A stretch of 24,329 nucleotides of DNA from Paramacrobiotus richtersi. Lineage: Eukaryota; Tardigrada; Eutardigrada; Parachela; Macrobiotidae. The stretch covers positions 1 through 24,329 of the forward strand of contig JAQGAU010000751.1 of assembly GCA_034698045.1 (NCBI GenBank). The letters run 5' to 3'. Position numbers and translations under genes: made by a program. Below, in pieces: positions 9,640-19,083 of this stretch. Each line of letters begins with the position of its first letter. The first letter of the stretch is position 1. The notes beneath the pieces were generated by a model. The model saw only the letters and a program-made list of their open reading frames with translations. It ran no database searches and had not been told where the DNA came from.

Positions 9640-9835
9640 CGTCAGATTTCCGCAACAGAATGATATCACTCGTGATACCCCAATGCAGGATGTTTTCCTT
9701 GTCCAGTTTCACGACGCCTTCCTCTAACTGCGTGAAAACTGATAAACCATCTGAAGAATTCTTGAATGGATAACCACTCTGTTTCACTAAGTCGCGTAAC
9801 GTGCAAGCAAAGTATATATGCAAACAAAGTATACT
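9640..9835 (-). pseudogene. Catalytic-loop exon, open but catalytically dead (unit D)
   Basis: The frame is open: FACTLRDLVKQSGYPF, GLSVFTQLEEGVVKL, then ILHWGITSDIILLRKSD. HRDIKSDN has become HWGITSDI, so the catalytic Asp and the metal-binding Asn are both lost. The donor (GACG/GTGAGA) and an acceptor (TACAG) survive. The 5' end contains a 17-base direct duplication (GCAARCAAAGTATA units) and there are extra codons before DGLS. Confidence 0.72.
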
Positions 9836-10589
9836 CTGTATGTATAATTTATTAAATATGGTGCAAGTATACGATGTGCATAATTCAAATATTGAGTAAA
9901 AATCCTCCTAATCAACGCCAGCGCGACCATAGCGTAATCCTAACTGGTTTTTCATGTCGCATAATGTTATCTGCGCGACTGCTATCGATGGCGATCATGC
10001 ATGTGACATATGTTCCGTCGCATCATCGCATGTTGTAGTGCACACTATAATAAGTGACCTCTGGTTGGCATGAGAATCATTTGCAAGCGATCTTTCAAAA
10101 ACGGCTATAGAGTAATTTTGAAAGATTGCTTGCAAGAATATCTGCTTGGAACAACCCGATGAAAGCAGATTGCACGTCATGTCACATTTGTGAAGTCTTG
10201 GCCTAAAATATTAAGGACAAACGTTAACAGTATTAAACTGAACGTAAATGTGGACAATTCGAAAAGAGTACAACGAAAAATAAGCAGTTCTTCCTACTGC
10301 AATGAACCACTATCTGTAATTATTGTTTGTACTGCATAGTTGCACATACGTTACGTTAATCGCGTTATTACGTGAAGATGGCAAATTGTGTTAGCATTGG
10401 ATAAAACCTGCATGTAGAAACAATCGTTCTTTGCTATGAAAAGCACGTATCACTCTGACTTAAGACATGTCACATATGCATGGCATTATATAAAAAAATG
10501 CAGTCTTTTACATACATCGTAGAAAAACACATTCGGCGTTACATCGCCTAGCATTTGCATGTGTACACTGCAGTTACGGATATGTTTCG
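9836..10589. other. Spacer of unit D with a strong hairpin, no gene
   Basis: No kinase exon is visible between the catalytic-loop exon and the N-terminal relic. The notable item is the inverted repeat at 10081-10135. Confidence 0.45.
10081..10135. repeat. Near-perfect hairpin, 20-base arms
   Basis: TTGCAAGCGATCTTTCAAAA (10081-10100) is answered by its reverse complement at 10116-10135 with a single mismatch, around a 15-base loop. It has no evident match in other units except a weaker TTGCAA hairpin in the island near 15975-16000. Confidence 0.8.
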
Positions 10590-10870
10590 TCGCTTGTTAG
10601 TGCCACTTCACTACGCTTTCAGTTTACATTACATCGTGTGACGGCCGTCTGTTATTGCTACTGTAAAATCACTAAAACGTAGGATTTGGCCATGCACAAG
10701 TTTTGAATAAGCAGTGTGATGACTGCACGTAACCGAATCCGAGCTTCCTGCAGTATTTGTACACCATTTTCTTGCAGTTTCTATACAAAATACATATGCA
10801 TGTCCTATGGTACTGCATTTTTCTGTGGTCTGACAATCGTTTTAACGGACGGAGCTTGTAGAGAAACAGA
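10590..10870 (-). pseudogene. Possible N-terminal exon with presequence-like start (unit D)
   Basis: This stretch aligns with unit E 13725-14010. An ATG at about 10885 gives MSALINLFLYKLRPLKRLSD, a basic, amphipathic start without early acidic residues, like a mitochondrial presequence. The frame then diverges from unit E and ends at a stop by 10672. I infer a targeting exon relic; no PINK1 match can be shown by eye. Confidence 0.33.
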
Positions 10871-11042
10871 TTAATGAGCGCAGACATTTTGACGCCTTCT
10901 CCGTTTGCGGCTGATGTAGGCCTAGCCAACTTGGTACAGAAGAATTTAAGACCGACACTGCCCGGTCAAAAAAACAAATCACTTAAGAAAATGATAACTT
11001 TGTAGTCAGAAGCATTGTGACAAAGGTTACTCAGTCGGGATG

Positions 11043-11590
11043 CACTGTCGTCTTTTTATCAACAGTATGCAAAACTAATAGTTTTTTTGTCGAGCGGTCA
11101 GTAAGGGACAACTGGCTACTTCGCCAGGAACTGTCTTCGGTACTTTTTGATTGCCATACATGTGTGGCACACAAAGTTTTGTTGCAGATTGTTGCTTAGT
11201 GGAAAATGGTCAACCGCATATTCCAGATAATGTTAACCCAAATTAAGTTGTCAGTGCACTTTAGGGAGATTTTGTCGATAGATTCGGACGCAAGGGGCTT
11301 CCATATAGGCTGGCTACACGTAGACCTGAGATACCGATAGAATTAAACTGCAGACGCATAACATCAACCCATGGCAGAACATTCGTCAGGAATACATCTG
11401 CATATATCGTAAAGGAATCGTAGAACAGTGGCTCACGCCCGCCCGTTCAACGTGTGCTCAGGACGATCTGCGTAAAACAAATTCTTTAAAGTCAATAAAT
11501 TGACTTGAATAATCGCTGAAGACATGTCAGATTTTTTGTTTTATACCCACAATGTTAACCACGATGTTCTGTTTTTTATTGTTCACAGCA
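11043..11590. repeat. 3' flank block of unit E
   Basis: GTCGTCTTTTTATCAACAGT, GTCAGTAAGGGACAACTGG, GGAAAATGGTCAACCGC and the motif at 11411-11433. Confidence 0.7.
11411..11433 (+). repeat. CACTACGATT motif, 3'-flank type (unit E)
   Basis: GGAATCGTAGAACAGTGGC. Confidence 0.72.
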
Positions 11591-11859
11591 ACCATAACTT
11601 AGCTGACAGCTTTATTTCTTCGTATGTATATGGTTATGTAATTATTTAATCTCTGTTTAAAAATTTTTCAAGATTGTGATTAAAATGTGCCATTCCATCG
11701 CGTTATGAAATGTGATAAAAACTGACAAAAGTATAAAACCAGTTTGACATCCGTCACATTCACGTGATAAACAGTAAGAAAATTAAACATCATTCCGACC
11801 TTTTCATGGTTATTTCGAAATCCAGTTCTCCCTATTTCAATTTCCACGCTTTTCCATGC

Positions 11860-12051
11860 AGAAGGATGCCAAAAAATTTCTCCGCAAAAAACAGTATAAT
11901 TCCAACTAAAAGCTGTCCAATGAGATGCATCTTCAATCTGTTTGATATAGCAGCATGTGAGGAGAGTAGCCAGTTGTGCCCGCAGCATCAAATGATCACG
12001 GCATCCCCAAATAAGCTGGAAACAGAACTTCATGATCCATAATCGCGCGAC
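11860..12051 (-). pseudogene. Last-exon relic (unit E)
   Basis: The minus strand reads LWIMKFCFQLIWGCRD, then QLATLLTCCYIKQIEDA, matching unit I VRLWIMKLCVQLICGCRD and LATFLKRCNVTQI in the same frame. The first 20 or so codons (RPSPAVAATACHMLLW) and the acceptor are missing. The stop codon equivalent to unit I is mutated, so the frame runs on to 11680. Confidence 0.72.
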
Positions 12052-12259
12052 ATGGTTCGATAAAAATTAACAGCTATCTGTATGTATCAAAGCAAAAGAT
12101 ACCTTATAACTAACCTGGAATGCCAATGGCAATGCTGTCTTATCATGATATAACTACAGCGTAAAAATTTTTTTCTTACGAATACAGAAATCAGGCAACA
12201 CCGTATTAACAGCTGATACGCATAACACTGCAAAAATAACCCTGTAGAACGCTTTAGAA

Positions 12260-12282
12260 GCCATTGCACTACGATTAACCAT
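12260..12282 (-). repeat. CACTACGATT motif, intron 3 distal copy (unit E)
   Basis: GCCATTGCACTACGATTAAC. Confidence 0.78.
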
Positions 12283-12299
12283 ACTCCACACTCATACGG

Positions 12300-12690
12300 T
12301 TTTACTCAACCGGTTCTCTTTACCTTGTTGGTATCGATCTGGAGAACCCAAAGTTAATGTCATTTATGCAACTTTTACTGGTTAAAGATGTGTGTAATCA
12401 GTAAACGAAAAAATTCTTTATTAGGTTTCATTTGCAACTGCAAAGCTGTTCTTGCTATTCCTATTCCTCTGCACACTCTTCCATGCAGTTTGAAAAACTT
12501 TCACAAACTTTCATTGATTTTCCCTCGTTTTCCAAAACTATAGCAAAAAATATTCGTTAGTTATACTGCAAGCACAGTACTGTGCAAACAATTTTAACCG
12601 AGGAAGAGGATTTGTTGGTCATTGACAAACAAATTAACGTCCATGAAGGTTTTCTCATTCCGAAGCCCACGTGCTACAGTTGTCAACCAG
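12300..12690. other. Intron 3 spacer joined to the catalytic-loop module (unit E)
   Basis: It begins as intron 3 (AACCGGTTCTCTTTACCTTG block) and ends at the motif of the catalytic-loop intron. The helix F and DFG exons that should lie between are deleted. Confidence 0.5.
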
Positions 12691-12692
12691 CG

Positions 12693-12714
12693 TGCCTTTG
12701 TACTACGATTATCA
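12693..12714 (-). repeat. CACTACGATT motif, catalytic-loop intron type (unit E)
   Basis: GCCTTTGTACTACGATTATC. Confidence 0.75.
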
Positions 12715-12726
12715 CGTTATTCACAC

Positions 12727-12864
12727 TGTCAAATTTCCACAGCTTGTCCTTCTTGACATCCGGATGCGCATCCTTCCAGCAGCTGGATAAAAACTGATAA
12801 AACATACTTTGATTAACGAATACCCACCCTGCTCCACCAGGTCCCGTAATGTGCAAATGTACTT
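12727..12864 (-). pseudogene. Catalytic-loop exon relic (unit E)
   Basis: The start (CATTACGGGACCTGGTGGAG, giving LRDLVEQGG) and the end (GACATC..) match the unit I exon. About 30 bases covering IVKLVKEKIV are deleted and the HRD codons are destroyed. The donor is altered. Confidence 0.68.
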
Positions 12865-13344
12865 ACCGCTTTAAAATATTCATTGAAATCGCTTTTGATC
12901 GAATTAAGTTAAATTTTTAATGAAGCATGTTGCGACTGCAAAACTTTGAAAATAGCATTTATGCAATGAAAGGCATACTCTACAGACATTGAAACACAAA
13001 GCTGAAAAGAATGTAAACGAGAAATCCAAAAGGAAACAAAACCTACAAAATATTAAAACGACATTAATTATAATCAAATTCCGACAGAAATTTCATGTAT
13101 AGTAAATGATAATAAATACAGTAAGTAGTACGTAGTTCAGCCATCACGTTAATTTATGACATTCAATCCAAATACACCGTATGAATCGAAACACCAAGTT
13201 AAAAGAACTTTTAATTTCGGTGATAAGTTTTTGAGCGCCGGATTCAAATCGAAATATATATTGCATACGTACAACTGAATATTCTATTCTGTACGAACGA
13301 TGTTTCATTGGTTAAATTTACACTGAACAGGATCATCCGCGTAG
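12865..13344. other. Intron-like spacer of unit E
   Basis: AT-rich with no kinase exon visible. If unit E derived from a full gene, the N-lobe exons should lie here but do not. Confidence 0.4.
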
Positions 13345-13570
13345 TGAGCACGGGCATTATATCACCAATGATTACAGAACAAGACGAGGATTCTGGAAAA
13401 GGTCACTCTAGCAGCCACACCGGCAAGAACCATCGGCTTCTTCGAATCCTTAAATTATCAGGCACCTAGGGAGGAAAGTCAAAAGACCGGAGGATATCTG
13501 GACAGTCGGGATTCAAATAGGCGCGGGAAGCAGCCAGATACCTGAATCGACTCAATGGCAGTTTGTCCAA
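13345..13570 (-). pseudogene. Possible N-terminal or membrane-segment exons (unit E)
   Basis: Two blocks match unit C at 8150-8345. One reads SRFRYLAASRAYLNPD, which resembles the RFRFFR segment ahead of the PINK1 membrane helix. The other reads MVLAGVAARVTF and meets a stop soon after. A stop and frame change lie between them. The assignment is by resemblance and position only. Confidence 0.35.
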
Positions 13571-13724
13571 AGTACCTCGTGTAATTCTATGTCTCACACG
13601 CGTTTCGCATTTCAGGGATTCTGCTTCCATCATGCCACGGTATGTATTCAACATAAAAACAAACATCTGGCATGACATGATTTATCATTAAATTCCCTGT
13701 GTCTATTTGCAGTTACGCCAGTTC

Positions 13725-14010
13725 GAATGCTCCTCGGGAAACTATACTGCCGCTCCACTACGCCTTCCAGCTGCTGCTGCAGTACATCGACGGCTGTCCG
13801 TACCACTGCTGTAAAACTAGTCTTGTACGCAGGCTTTGGACAAGCAGTGGGTCTTTTGACTGCGCGTAAGCGAATCCGAGTTTGCTCAGTATTTGTACAG
13901 CATTTTCTCGCGGATTTTTTCGAAAATGCATGTCCTGTCTTCACACTCACTTTTGCTACACTCACTTTTTCTAACAATCTTTTTGGTGGGCGCAGCTTTT
14001 CCAGCAAACG
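13725..14010 (-). pseudogene. Possible N-terminal basic exon (unit E)
   Basis: This open minus-strand stretch reads LEKLRPPKRLLEK, then TRIRLRAVKRPTACPKPAYK and VRTAVDVLQQQLEGVVERQY. It is rich in Arg and Lys, and its DNA matches unit D at 10600-10870, so it is part of the repeated gene. Its place upstream of the catalytic-loop relic and its basic character would suit the mitochondrial targeting region of PINK1. It has no in-frame ATG at its start and I cannot match it residue by residue to the family. Confidence 0.35.
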
Positions 14011-14062
14011 ATCAGTGTATGCACATCAGATTTGATACTTCTCCGTTTGTCAATGTGTGCAT

Positions 14063-14088
14063 AGCAATAAAATCGTAGCATAGTGCCA
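14063..14088 (+). repeat. CACTACGATT motif, 3'-flank type (unit F)
   Basis: AAATCGTAGCATAGTGCC. Only about 30 bases of flank to its left match other units before unit E N-terminal sequence begins. Confidence 0.68.
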
Positions 14089-14457
14089 GTCACCGCACGC
14101 AAAATCACCTGGTTTAATGCCTTTATGCCTTTAAATTTAATGAATAATCACTGAAGAAATTGTTGGATTGTTGCTTTACCTTAATAATTATGGTTTTCAT
14201 GTTAATTTAATCTCATAACGCTTTTCACCTTTTAGTAAGGTACAGCTAAGCTGTGCGGCGATAAACACAGTACTTCATTTGTAGAGTTCTTTTATTTCTA
14301 GAGTCTATAATAAACATTAAAAGAATTGAATATACGCCCATTTTAATGCATTAAAAAGATTAAAATTACCGGCTCTGAGATCTCTCTGTCTAAAATTCTG
14401 CGTTTTTTTTCCAGAAGGATATTCAAAAACTTTTCCGCAAAAATTGTGCAATTCCCG

Positions 14458-14580
14458 TCAAGTCTGTCCAGTTAGCACTTTCCCAGCCTGGAACATCTGC
14501 GTGACATTGCAGCGTTTGAGGGAAGGGGCCAATAATAATATCATGTGACCCGCTGTGGCAGCTGCCACCGGAGAAGAACG
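14458..14580 (-). pseudogene. Last-exon relic with in-frame internal deletion (unit F)
   Basis: The frame runs from RSSPVAAATAGHM straight to SLKRCNVTQMFQAG and the same TGA as unit I, lacking 123 bases (41 codons) of the middle. The acceptor is ruined (CCAC instead of CAG). Because the frame and stop are shared with unit I, this copy supports the short C-terminus as ancestral. Confidence 0.72.
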
Positions 14581-14605
14581 GTGGAATGTGTTAAATTAAA
14601 CAAAC

Positions 14606-14827
14606 TAAAGTCCTGGATAGATAAACAGCAATCCATCCCATCGACTCTACGCCACGTCCAGGGGGTAGCGCGTCGTCATCTTCTGGTCGCCGAATTCATT
14701 TTGATGCGTTCGAAAAAGGAACCGGCAAAGGTCATTAATCAACAGCTCCGATTGACCACAGGTCAGCGCGACTGTCAGGCCGACTACAGCCAGTCACGCT
14801 GAGCAAGGCAGGCTCTGCATTAATCAC
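14606..14827 (-). pseudogene. Helix F exon relic (unit F)
   Basis: This stretch is similar to the unit I exon across its length, with several small indels and stops. Only about 25 bases separate it from the unit F last exon, so almost all of the roughly 640-base intron 3, with both motif copies, was deleted here. Confidence 0.65.
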
Positions 14828-15239
14828 ATATGAGAAACGGGAATATAGAAACTTTACGAACCTACAAGAACACTGTGACACATACATACAATACAACAAA
14901 TATTGTCAGTTCCCAAGCAGTATCGTGTCGATCATACGGATTTGACTGATAGTGATTCTTCCGTATTACGTTTGTGACCTTTACACTCCAAGCCCTTACA
15001 CTCTATGTAAATTTTGTGGCCATGGAAATTTATTACTGTGATGATATCTGAGTAAAGATCTCTGTCTGGATGAGTTTTTTTAAAACGGGCAGAAGAAGAA
15101 CTCACAAGCAAGTAGCAACCAAAGCTCACTAAACGAGTACGGAAAAACTGGCATGAAAAACTTTGAAACATTAGTGACTTAGTCAAAACCAGAAGAGAGC
15201 GCACTTGAAAAAGTGGTAAATTTTTTCCCAACGGGGTTT
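14828..15239. other. Intron remnant of unit F
   Basis: Resembles introns of units D (near 8950-9000) and H or I (GCATGAAAAACTT stretch). The DFG and catalytic-loop exons expected further right are missing. The minus-strand frame 14932-15285 has no recognisable domain. Confidence 0.45.
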
Positions 15240-16340
15240 TGTTTTTTGACCCATAAATCCGGCAGTGAAGAAGAGCAAACAGCAATAAAGGTTATATATG
15301 AATATATAACTGCAATTGTGGTTGGTCATATAATTGTGGTCAGTTATTTTATATTTCTTTTAAATTTTATTTTTGCTCATCGTTTGTTATGTGGTTGTTG
15401 TTATTATTTTGTCTTATTATTTTGCTGTAATTCGCTTTATTATTTTTCTCTCACTGATATGAATTTTACTAATTTTCCGCTTCTTATGAAAACGCACTTT
15501 TTGATCGAATTTTGTTAGGGAAAATCTTCGACAACAGGTTTATTCTTTTGTATTTTATGTAGCACATTTGATTTTTATTAATCGTTTAATATTTTTTTTC
15601 GTAGTGTATTTCTTTTAATTGGATTTTTTCGCAGTTCGTCATAATATGATATAACGTTTGGCATATTATTTCGCATGGTATACCGTTTGGTATATTTTAT
15701 TTAAGAGAGTACAGACTGCAAAAAGTGAAGCAAATCCTGCAGACTGCGAAAAACATTTCGGCGGTTTTTCATGTTTCGATAGTAAATTACTTATATTAAT
15801 TATAGGGCCCACAATGCAAACGCCAAAGAAACGAAGAACCGCCTGTGCAGCCACTATTCTACGACACTCGCTGGAAGCTGTTATTCGTTTCTGGCATTAC
15901 CGTGAATTATTTTTGGTAAACAGGCACATCGCCAAAAATCGTGCTCTGAATATTGACCGTTCCACATTTCTTTGCAAACTGCGAGAAAGTTTGCAAGAAT
16001 AACTCATTTGGACTCGGTAAGCGACAGTCTTATACATTACGGATAGAACTGTTAATTTTTCCGACTAAAACTGATACGATGAAATTCCTTTTGGGGTTTT
16101 TGTTCATCAAAGCAAATTTTGCTAATATGGTGCAAGAATTTTTGTATCATCCAACGTCGCTGGTTTTAGTGCATATATATATACGTGAACTTTGGACAGC
16201 ATGAAAAAGGGGATTAATAGCAAATAAAGCGACAATACATCGAGTCGGCTTAAAGACGGGCTTTTCCACTTTCCGGTTAAAAAATAAAGCATTTAAAAAA
16301 TTTTTAACTACTGTGATTGCGTCGACCAAAGGTTATGCAA
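15240..16340. other. Non-repeat island inside unit F
   Basis: This kilobase has no counterpart that I can see in other units. It begins T-rich (15340-15650) and then holds a plus-strand frame 15658-16002 whose second half is basic (QTPKKRRTACAATILRHSLE, IAKNRALNIDRSTFLCKLRE). A second frame follows at 15953-16204. A hairpin-like TTGCAAACT/AGTTTGCAA lies at about 15975-16000. The position suggests an insertion, perhaps a decayed mobile element. I found no transposase motif, terminal inverted repeat or target duplication by eye. Confidence 0.35.
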
Positions 16341-16354
16341 CCGGAACAGAAAAT

Positions 16355-16830
16355 CGTCTTTTTACCAATAGTAAAGTATAAAAATGGGTTTTTTCGGATC
16401 CGTTGGTAAGTGACCACTGGCTGCCTGTTCTCTAACAGTTTTCGTTGTAAAAAACTGTTTTGTAAAAAATAGTCAATTATATTAATTTATCAGTATACTA
16501 CTGGGAGAATTCTTGATAAATTCGGGAGTAAGGGAATTTTGCAGGTTGTTTACTCGTACATAGGTCTTAAATACTGGAAACAATTATGTCGAGGGTTTGA
16601 AATATCAACTCATGGCAAAACATTCGTCGCGAATATCTGCATATCGCAATCGATCGTAGCATAGTGGCTCACAAAATGGGTTATAAGGTCTTAGGGCCAT
16701 TTGTGCAAAATTATTCCTGAGAGTCAATAAATTCAGTTAAATGTACACCGAAGAATTGGTATAGACTTTAAGCTCTATTCCGATAATACCGGTTGGTTTT
16801 TATTTCCACAGTAACCAGTTTTGGCGTACC
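16355..16830. repeat. 3' flank block of unit G
   Basis: CGTCTTTTTACCAATAGTA, GGTAAGTGACCACTGGCTGC and the motif at 16645-16669. It follows the non-repeat island directly. Confidence 0.7.
16645..16669 (+). repeat. CACTACGATT motif, 3'-flank type (unit G)
   Basis: GATCGTAGCATAGTGGC. Confidence 0.7.
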
Positions 16831-17480
16831 GTAACATTAACGTTATAATCATGTAATTTCTATAAAGGTGTTCTAGAAGATTGTGCGATCCCACCATGTT
16901 ACGAAATATGATAAAACTGAAAAATACATGAAGCAGTGAATCCAGTACGCCTTCGGCAGATTAGTTACATATTTAATGATACATCTTAGAGTATTTTGCC
17001 GGCGCAGTGAAAACACTCAAAACTCCAAATAAAATCGAGTTACAATAGCCAGTAGCCTTTATTATGATACAATAACAACCTGACGTGATACAGACAATCC
17101 GGCATTCTCTGTGAAAGTAGTGTAAAATTGCGCTTACTTGTTAAACCCAGCGATTCCACTGCTTTCTGAAATAATTCAAAAACTGATAAAATTGTATAAC
17201 AAACTTTACATCTTCCTGAACAAAGAACAACAAGAAAATTAAGTAAACATCCTTTCGACCTTTATTTTCTCGCTGTATTTATGTTATTGCAGAGGAGAAG
17301 ATCTTTGTGTTGACTTTGTATTGTAATGATTTATTTATGTTCTTTTATTGATGACATAAATTACTGCATAAAAATATGTCTTACGAGTCACGAATCAGAC
17401 AGTACAAGTATTAACAGCTGTTAAGTACCACTGGAAAATAGGTTGTACTTGTAGCTGTGCTCTGCGTTAAAGGCAGGACA
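16670..17480. other. Unit G 3' flank and last-exon position, exon lost
   Basis: Parts of the shared 3' flank are recognisable (for example near 17045-17150, similar to 3590-3700), but the last exon that should lie here is deleted. No gene is visible. Confidence 0.45.
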
Positions 17481-17503
17481 TGCCATTGCACTACGATTCA
17501 CCA
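17480..17503 (-). repeat. CACTACGATT motif, intron 3 distal copy (unit G)
   Basis: ATGCCATTGCACTACGATTC. Confidence 0.78.
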
Positions 17504-17970
17504 TACTCTACGTACGCCCATGCAGCAACCGATTCTCTTTACCTTACATGTCCAGAATCAGAGAAAGATCCAGTTATTTTGCTTTTGTATTATTTTTACA
17601 TTTATTTTATATTTATAAGAAAGAGAAATTCCAGTTATTTTGTTCATACAATTTATGAACATACCTTTTATTGTTTAAATGTGTTACCTAAATCAATAAA
17701 CACAACGGATTTACTAAACGTTATTTGCACCTGTCCGATATTTCGTATACTGAATACAACGCTCTTCGTGTTGCTCCGCCACCCACTTTATATGAATGTG
17801 TATGAATATGCCACTATGAATCGCATAGTTCCGTATTATCAGATGCGAATTTAAAATTTACTTGAACTGTCCTAAAAGCAGCAGCAAAAACATACATACT
17901 AGATTCTTTTACTATATACATGTCAGATAACGCCGCATTTTATACTAATGAAACAACCCGTGCGCTAGAA
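17504..17970. other. Intron 3 spacer of unit G
   Basis: Sequence between the two intron-3 motif copies. A plus-strand frame of 124 codons (17480-17854) crosses it. Its start lies in the repeat motif, the composition is AT-rich and I see no domain, so I treat it as chance. Confidence 0.5.
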
Positions 17971-17994
17971 ATGCCACTGCACTACGATTCACCA
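17971..17994 (-). repeat. CACTACGATT motif, intron 3 proximal copy (unit G)
   Basis: ATGCCACTGCACTACGATTC. Confidence 0.78.
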
Positions 17995-18033
17995 CGCTCA
18001 GACAGTACTCTTTACGGATCCCGGCAATTTGCC

Positions 18034-18212
18034 TTATGAGGATCGCATCGTAGAATGGCCCGGATAAAGCAAGAGATTCAATGGAGTAAAATCAACCGTC
18101 ACCTCCGGCAGTGTATCTTCATCATAACTCGACGAATTTGAAATCACGCCATCAAAAAAGGAATTATAACCGGCAAAGATCTCATAAACATTAGTTCTGA
18201 CGGAACCCAGAT
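18034..18212 (-). pseudogene. Helix F exon relic (unit G)
   Basis: The minus strand reads VYEIFAGYNSFFDG and SYDEDTLPEVTVDFTPLN, matching the unit I exon, then shifts frame near LLLYPGH. The 5' part with DYSRADLWSVG is degraded. About 16 bases inserted at the donor separate the exon end from GTAAAG. The longer open frame to 18396 continues into intron-like sequence and is not a gene. Confidence 0.72.
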
Positions 18213-18317
18213 ACGGTAGCTGATCACATTGACGAAACTCGGCAGAAAAATATAAATACGAAAAGTCTACACATCTGAAAAAATATCTAATATTATAATA
18301 AAATAATAAAATAACGG

Positions 18318-18860
18318 TCGTCTTTTTGCCAACAGTACCGACGGCCGAATCGATTTCTGTTCCGGTCAGCCGGTACTTGTCAGTGACCAGATACAAAGCA
18401 CTGTCTTTTTAGTATTTTTCCATGGGGGATGCTACATACAGTATGTGTCACAAATATTTTAGATTACTGCTGCATGTGGTGCTGCTGTAGATTGCTACTG
18501 TTACAGATTGCTCTGTCGGGAAAAAACGTCAACCGTAACTCCCCAATAATGTCAGACTAAATAAACTTTGTCAGAACGATTTTATGGGATTTCTTGCTTA
18601 GTTAATTAAACAAATAGGGATTTTTTCAACTGGTTACCATATTTCAGTCGACGGTTTGTAGCATCGGCTCATGCCAGAACATTCGCGAATATGTGCATAG
18701 CAGCGAAATCGTAGTATTGTGGAATTCATGACACCGAATACCTGCTTAATAGGATGCTTTAATTTGAATCTTGCAGTTATAATTCCCTGAAGAAACTGTT
18801 AGATTTTTAGGCTTTACTCAGATAGTTACGGCATTGCTTTTAATTTCATTCCCATAACGC
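18318..18860. repeat. 3' flank block of unit H
   Basis: CGTCTTTTTGCCAACAGTACC, GGGAAAAAACGTCAACCG, TTTATGGGATTTCTTGC and the motif at 18700-18722. Confidence 0.7.
18700..18722 (+). repeat. CACTACGATT motif, 3'-flank type (unit H)
   Basis: AAATCGTAGTATTGTGG, somewhat decayed. Confidence 0.65.
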
Positions 18861-19083
18861 AGTTCAGCTTTTTATATTATATAGGTATACCGTGACGCGA
18901 TAAAGAATATACTGCATAAGTGTTCCAAGATTGTGCTTTAATTAAAACCACCGATGCCAGCACTCTATGACATGTACATACGATAAAAATTCCCAAAAGA
19001 ATAAAGTAAATTTTGCATCACATTGTCCATACACACATTAAGAAAATTTAAGGCACGGCGATTTCGGTGCAATGGAAATGAAA

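Noticed and set aside
11764-12042. 92-codon plus-strand frame
   Set aside because: Antisense shadow of the unit E last-exon relic.
15213-15518. 101-codon plus-strand frame, hydrophobic
   Set aside because: Made by a T-rich run that gives Phe, Leu, Ile and Tyr codons. No start context or homology is visible.
17480-17854. 124-codon plus-strand frame, the longest in the window
   Set aside because: It starts in the repeat motif, crosses an intron 3 spacer, is Ile/Tyr/Phe-rich as expected of AT-rich noncoding DNA, and has no counterpart in other units.
18034-18396. 120-codon minus-strand frame as a complete small gene
   Set aside because: Only the part to about 18212 matches the helix F exon. 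The rest is intron-like and flank sequence, and the end is frameshifted.
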